From: Sphingobium sp. AP50
GTDB lineage: Bacteria; Pseudomonadota; Alphaproteobacteria; Sphingomonadales; Sphingomonadaceae
Length of the DNA: 64,000 nucleotides
Reading direction: 5' to 3'
NCBI RefSeq assembly: GCF_900109095.1
Contig: NZ_FNYZ01000001.1
Location: 1 to 64,000 of the forward strand
Under the pieces are notes generated by a model. It saw only the letters and a program-made list of their open reading frames with translations. It was not told the origin of the DNA and did no database searches. A program made the position numbers and the translations under genes. Positions 61,584 to 64,000 of this stretch are shown here, piece by piece. Numbering within the stretch: position 1 is the stretch's first letter; each line of letters begins with the position of its first letter.

Positions 61584-64000
61584 CTAGAACCGGTAGGCAA
61601 GGTTGACGCCATAGGTACGCGGCGCGTTGAGCGTGTTGAGCGTGAGGCCGGTCTGCGCGTCGGGCGGCGTGCCCTGCTGGAGGGTGGCCTTGTCTTCGAG
61701 ATTGCGCACGAAGGCGCTGATGTTCCAGCGGTTGTCAGGCGCTTCATAGCCCAGCGTCAGGTCGGTGCGGGTATAGGCCTTCTGGAAGTTGCCGGCATCG
61801 TGGATATACCACATCCAGGTGTCGTTCTTGAACTGCGTGCGCGCTTCGGCCACCACGGTCCCGCCGTTCGCAAGCGGGAAGCGATGCTGGTAACCGGCCG
61901 AGACCGTCCATTTGGAGGCAGCCGGCAGAGATACGCCGCCATAGTCGGTGATCGCCCCGGTGAAGGTGTCGGCAAGCAGGAATTTACGGAAATAGGCGTC
62001 GTTGTAGAGGATGTTCGCGCTGAGAGTGCCGTTGGCGCCGACCTGGAGCAGAATGTCCGCCTCGATGCCGCGGCTGCGCGCAGCAGCGGCGTTCTCGGTC
62101 CGGACCGTCAGCGGACAGGAAGGCAGGATCGCCAACTGGCTGCAGGCGACCGAACCGTCGTTGATCCGCCCGAGGCGCTGGGTCTGGTAGTCGTCATAAT
62201 CCACCCAGAAGCCCTCGATGTTGAACTGCAGGCGGTTAGCGAACAGCCGCGTCTTCAGGCCCACGGTATAGCTTTTCACCGTTTCAGGCTTGTAGGGATA
62301 GAAGTTAGGGCCTTCCTCGACGCCAAGGTTGAAGCCACCTGCGTGGAAGCCGGTCGCGAACTGCGCGTAGAACATCGCGCGTGGCGCGATGTCGTATTCG
62401 ACGCCGAGGCGGTAGCTCGTATTGTTGAAGCTGACCCGCCCTTCGCTTGGGAAGCTGGTCACGAGCCCTGCCGGCGCGGTGTAGTAGGACTGGATGATGC
62501 CGCCATCCGATTGCTTGCGCTCATGCGTGTAGCGGATTCCTGCCGTCAGGCGCAGGCTATCCAGCAGGGAATAGGTCGCCTGGCCGAAGGCCGCGTAATT
62601 CTCGTCGACGAGGGCGGGCTGGGAGATCAGGATCGCGTTCTGGATGATCGATGCCTGCGCCAGGCAGAGGCCGGAGACCGCAGGCTGCGGACCAGGGCCA
62701 TCGGGGTCAAGGGGGCCGGCGCACACGGTTCCAGGCAAAGGTGACCCGGATGCAGGCAGCGGGTTGGACAAGGCCAGGTTGCCGGTGGGCACGTAAAGCG
62801 TCGAGAACTGCTTTTCGTAGGAATAATATCCCCCAACGATCCAGCGCAGCGGCCCTGCGCCATTCGAGGCAAGCCGCAATTCCCCGGTATATTGGTCCAC
62901 GTCCTGATATTGGGACTGACGGGTCAGCGTCGCATAGCCAACCGAATCGACCTTGGTCTTGCGATAGCCTCCGATCGCGGAGAGCGTCCCGAAGCCCAGG
63001 TCAGCGTCCACGGTCAGGTTCGCCCCGCCGAACTTGTTGTCGAGCCGGCCATCGCTGCCGACCGCTGACGCGCCGAATGGATAGGAGCAGGTCAGGATGG
63101 CCGGCGTCCCGGCAACCGGCTGGGCCTGGCCCACGGGATAAGGCAGACCCGCGCAGTAGGTCCCTGCCAGGGGCACAGGAATGGCGCTGGCCGGTGCCGC
63201 CGCCTGCAAGGCGGCCGTAACCTTGAGATCGCTCGGGCCCAGCCACGGATTGGATGGATCGACGAAGCGGGTTGCGAGCCCCTTGGCGGCTTTCGGCCCG
63301 GTGGGCGTGAACGCGCTACCCTTGCCGCCCTGATGGGCATAGTCGCCCGACAGATAGACCTTGATCGTGGACGTTGGCTCCCATGCCAGGCTCACGCGAC
63401 CGGCCTGGCTGACCTCGTCATTATAACCGTCGCTCAGATAGCCATCGCGATGCACCACCTGTCCCGCTAGCCGGATCGCAAGGTTGTCCGTCAGCGGCAG
63501 GTTCACCGCCTGCGCGGTGCGAATGCTGTCATAGTTGCCCACTTCGAGGCTGCCTTCGAGGCTGCGCACGCCGAGCTTGGGCTTGTTCGTGATGATATTC
63601 ATCGCGCCGCCGGTCGCATTGCGCCCATAGAGCGTGCCCTGGGGCCCCTTGACCACCTCGACGCGCGCGATGTCAAAGAAGCCGGAATTGAGGCCGGATG
63701 CGCGGGAGAAATAGACACCATCGACGCTGAAGGCGACGGCGGGGTCGGCGTTGGCGGTCAGAACTCGTGATCCGATGCCACGGATGTAGATCGATGCCGC
63801 GCCTCCGGCATTCGCCTCGACCTGGAGCCCCGGCACGAGCTTGGAGACGTCCTGGGCCTGGCTGACGCCACGCCTCACGAGGTCGCTGCCATCGATGGTC
63901 GAGATCGCGACCGGCAATTTCTGCACGTTCGCCGAGATCTTGCTGGCGGTCACCACGATGTCAGCGAGGCCCTCGCTCGTTTGCGTACCTGCGCCATCAG
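61584..64000 (-). CDS. TonB-dependent receptor (N-terminus beyond window)
   Basis: About 800 residues within the window; the gene runs past base 64000, so the signal peptide is not seen. The plug is clear: VTASKISANVQKLPVAISTI, DVSKLVPGLQVEANAG, SIYIRGIGSRVLTANADPAV, VEVVKGPQGTLYGRNATGGA. The barrel ends in LNTLNAPRTYGVNLAYRF with the terminal Phe of outer-membrane proteins. Sphingomonads use such receptors for aromatic or large organic nutrients. Next to the MFS and catabolic genes, it should provide outer-membrane uptake for the same compound. Confidence 0.95.
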   Translation of the reverse strand, partial: DGAGTQTSEGLADIVVTASKISANVQKLPVAISTIDGSDLVRRGVSQAQDVSKLVPGLQVEANAGGAASIYIRGIGSRVLTANADPAVAFSVDGVYFSRASGLNSGFFDIARVEVVKGPQGTLYGRNATGGAMNIITNKPKLGVRSLEGSLEVGNYDSIRTAQAVNLPLTDNLAIRLAGQVVHRDGYLSDGYNDEVSQAGRVSLAWEPTSTIKVYLSGDYAHQGGKGSAFTPTGPKAAKGLATRFVDPSNPWLGPSDLKVTAALQAAAPASAIPVPLAGTYCAGLPYPVGQAQPVAGTPAILTCSYPFGASAVGSDGRLDNKFGGANLTVDADLGFGTLSAIGGYRKTKVDSVGYATLTRQSQYQDVDQYTGELRLASNGAGPLRWIVGGYYSYEKQFSTLYVPTGNLALSNPLPASGSPLPGTVCAGPLDPDGPGPQPAVSGLCLAQASIIQNAILISQPALVDENYAAFGQATYSLLDSLRLTAGIRYTHERKQSDGGIIQSYYTAPAGLVTSFPSEGRVSFNNTSYRLGVEYDIAPRAMFYAQFATGFHAGGFNLGVEEGPNFYPYKPETVKSYTVGLKTRLFANRLQFNIEGFWVDYDDYQTQRLGRINDGSVACSQLAILPSCPLTVRTENAAAARSRGIEADILLQVGANGTLSANILYNDAYFRKFLLADTFTGAITDYGGVSLPAASKWTVSAGYQHRFPLANGGTVVAEARTQFKNDTWMWYIHDAGNFQKAYTRTDLTLGYEAPDNRWNISAFVRNLEDKATLQQGTPPDAQTGLTLNTLNAPRTYGVNLAYRF

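Overview
The window looks like an accessory region of a sphingomonad (Sphingobium/Novosphingobium/Sphingomonas-type alphaproteobacterium). The reasons are the GC-rich coding sequence, large TonB-dependent receptors beside aromatic-type catabolic genes, a luxR-luxI-phytanoyl-dioxygenase trio, and a mobilisation core (relaxase with DUF3363, ArdC, DUF2958, DUF736, ParB, DUF2285) typical of sphingomonad plasmids and integrative elements. The genus is an inference; no rRNA or complete tRNA is visible.

Layout. 0-2.3 kb: tail of an IS3-type element, an XRE regulator, and a tyrosine integrase interrupted by an in-frame TGA. 2.5-11.1 kb: ordinary cargo. This includes DUF924, isochorismatase-like hydrolase, pirin with a divergent LysR, a Nudix hydrolase, a metal-response unit (TonB receptor, CDF exporter and MerR, joined by two near-identical MerR-type promoters), and an Rrf2 regulator with a methyltransferase.

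11.6-37.6 kb is a dense defence island. It holds a protein with two nuclease-like domains; a two-gene unit of a 1,262-residue protein plus a PD-(D/E)XK protein; two AbiE-type toxin-antitoxin pairs; and a Pycsar-type operon (pyrimidine cyclase, an E2-like protein, CNB-TIR effector). Divergent from Pycsar is a sigma-like/small protein/ImmA-IrrE operon. Then come a Kongming-type set (adenosine deaminase, HAM1 and SIR2 proteins), a paralogue of the two-nuclease protein, an HNH/unknown/nucleotidyltransferase operon, and an HNH gene followed by a methyltransferase-HNH fusion.

37.6-48.4 kb is the remnant of a conjugative or mobilisable core: relaxase, TraF-like peptidase, lytic transglycosylase, DUF736, broken parB, DUF2958, ardC and a broken DUF2285 gene. 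No type IV secretion or coupling-protein genes are in the window.

48.4-64 kb is a catabolic and signalling block, nearly all on the minus strand: amidohydrolase/decarboxylase, nitroreductase-like reductase, FAD monooxygenase, extradiol-type dioxygenase, alpha/beta hydrolase, cupin, two dehydrogenases, FAH-family enzyme, then luxR, luxI and phyH. A divergent LysR gene (frameshifted), an MFS transporter and a TonB receptor complete it. The set fits uptake and meta-cleavage-like degradation of an aromatic or heteroaromatic compound under quorum and LysR control; the substrate cannot be read from the sequence.

Five genes carry single-base indels or in-frame stops (integrase, TonB receptor, parB, DUF2285 gene, LysR). 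Either this is a decaying region or the assembly has small errors; this should be settled before any of them is called a true pseudogene.
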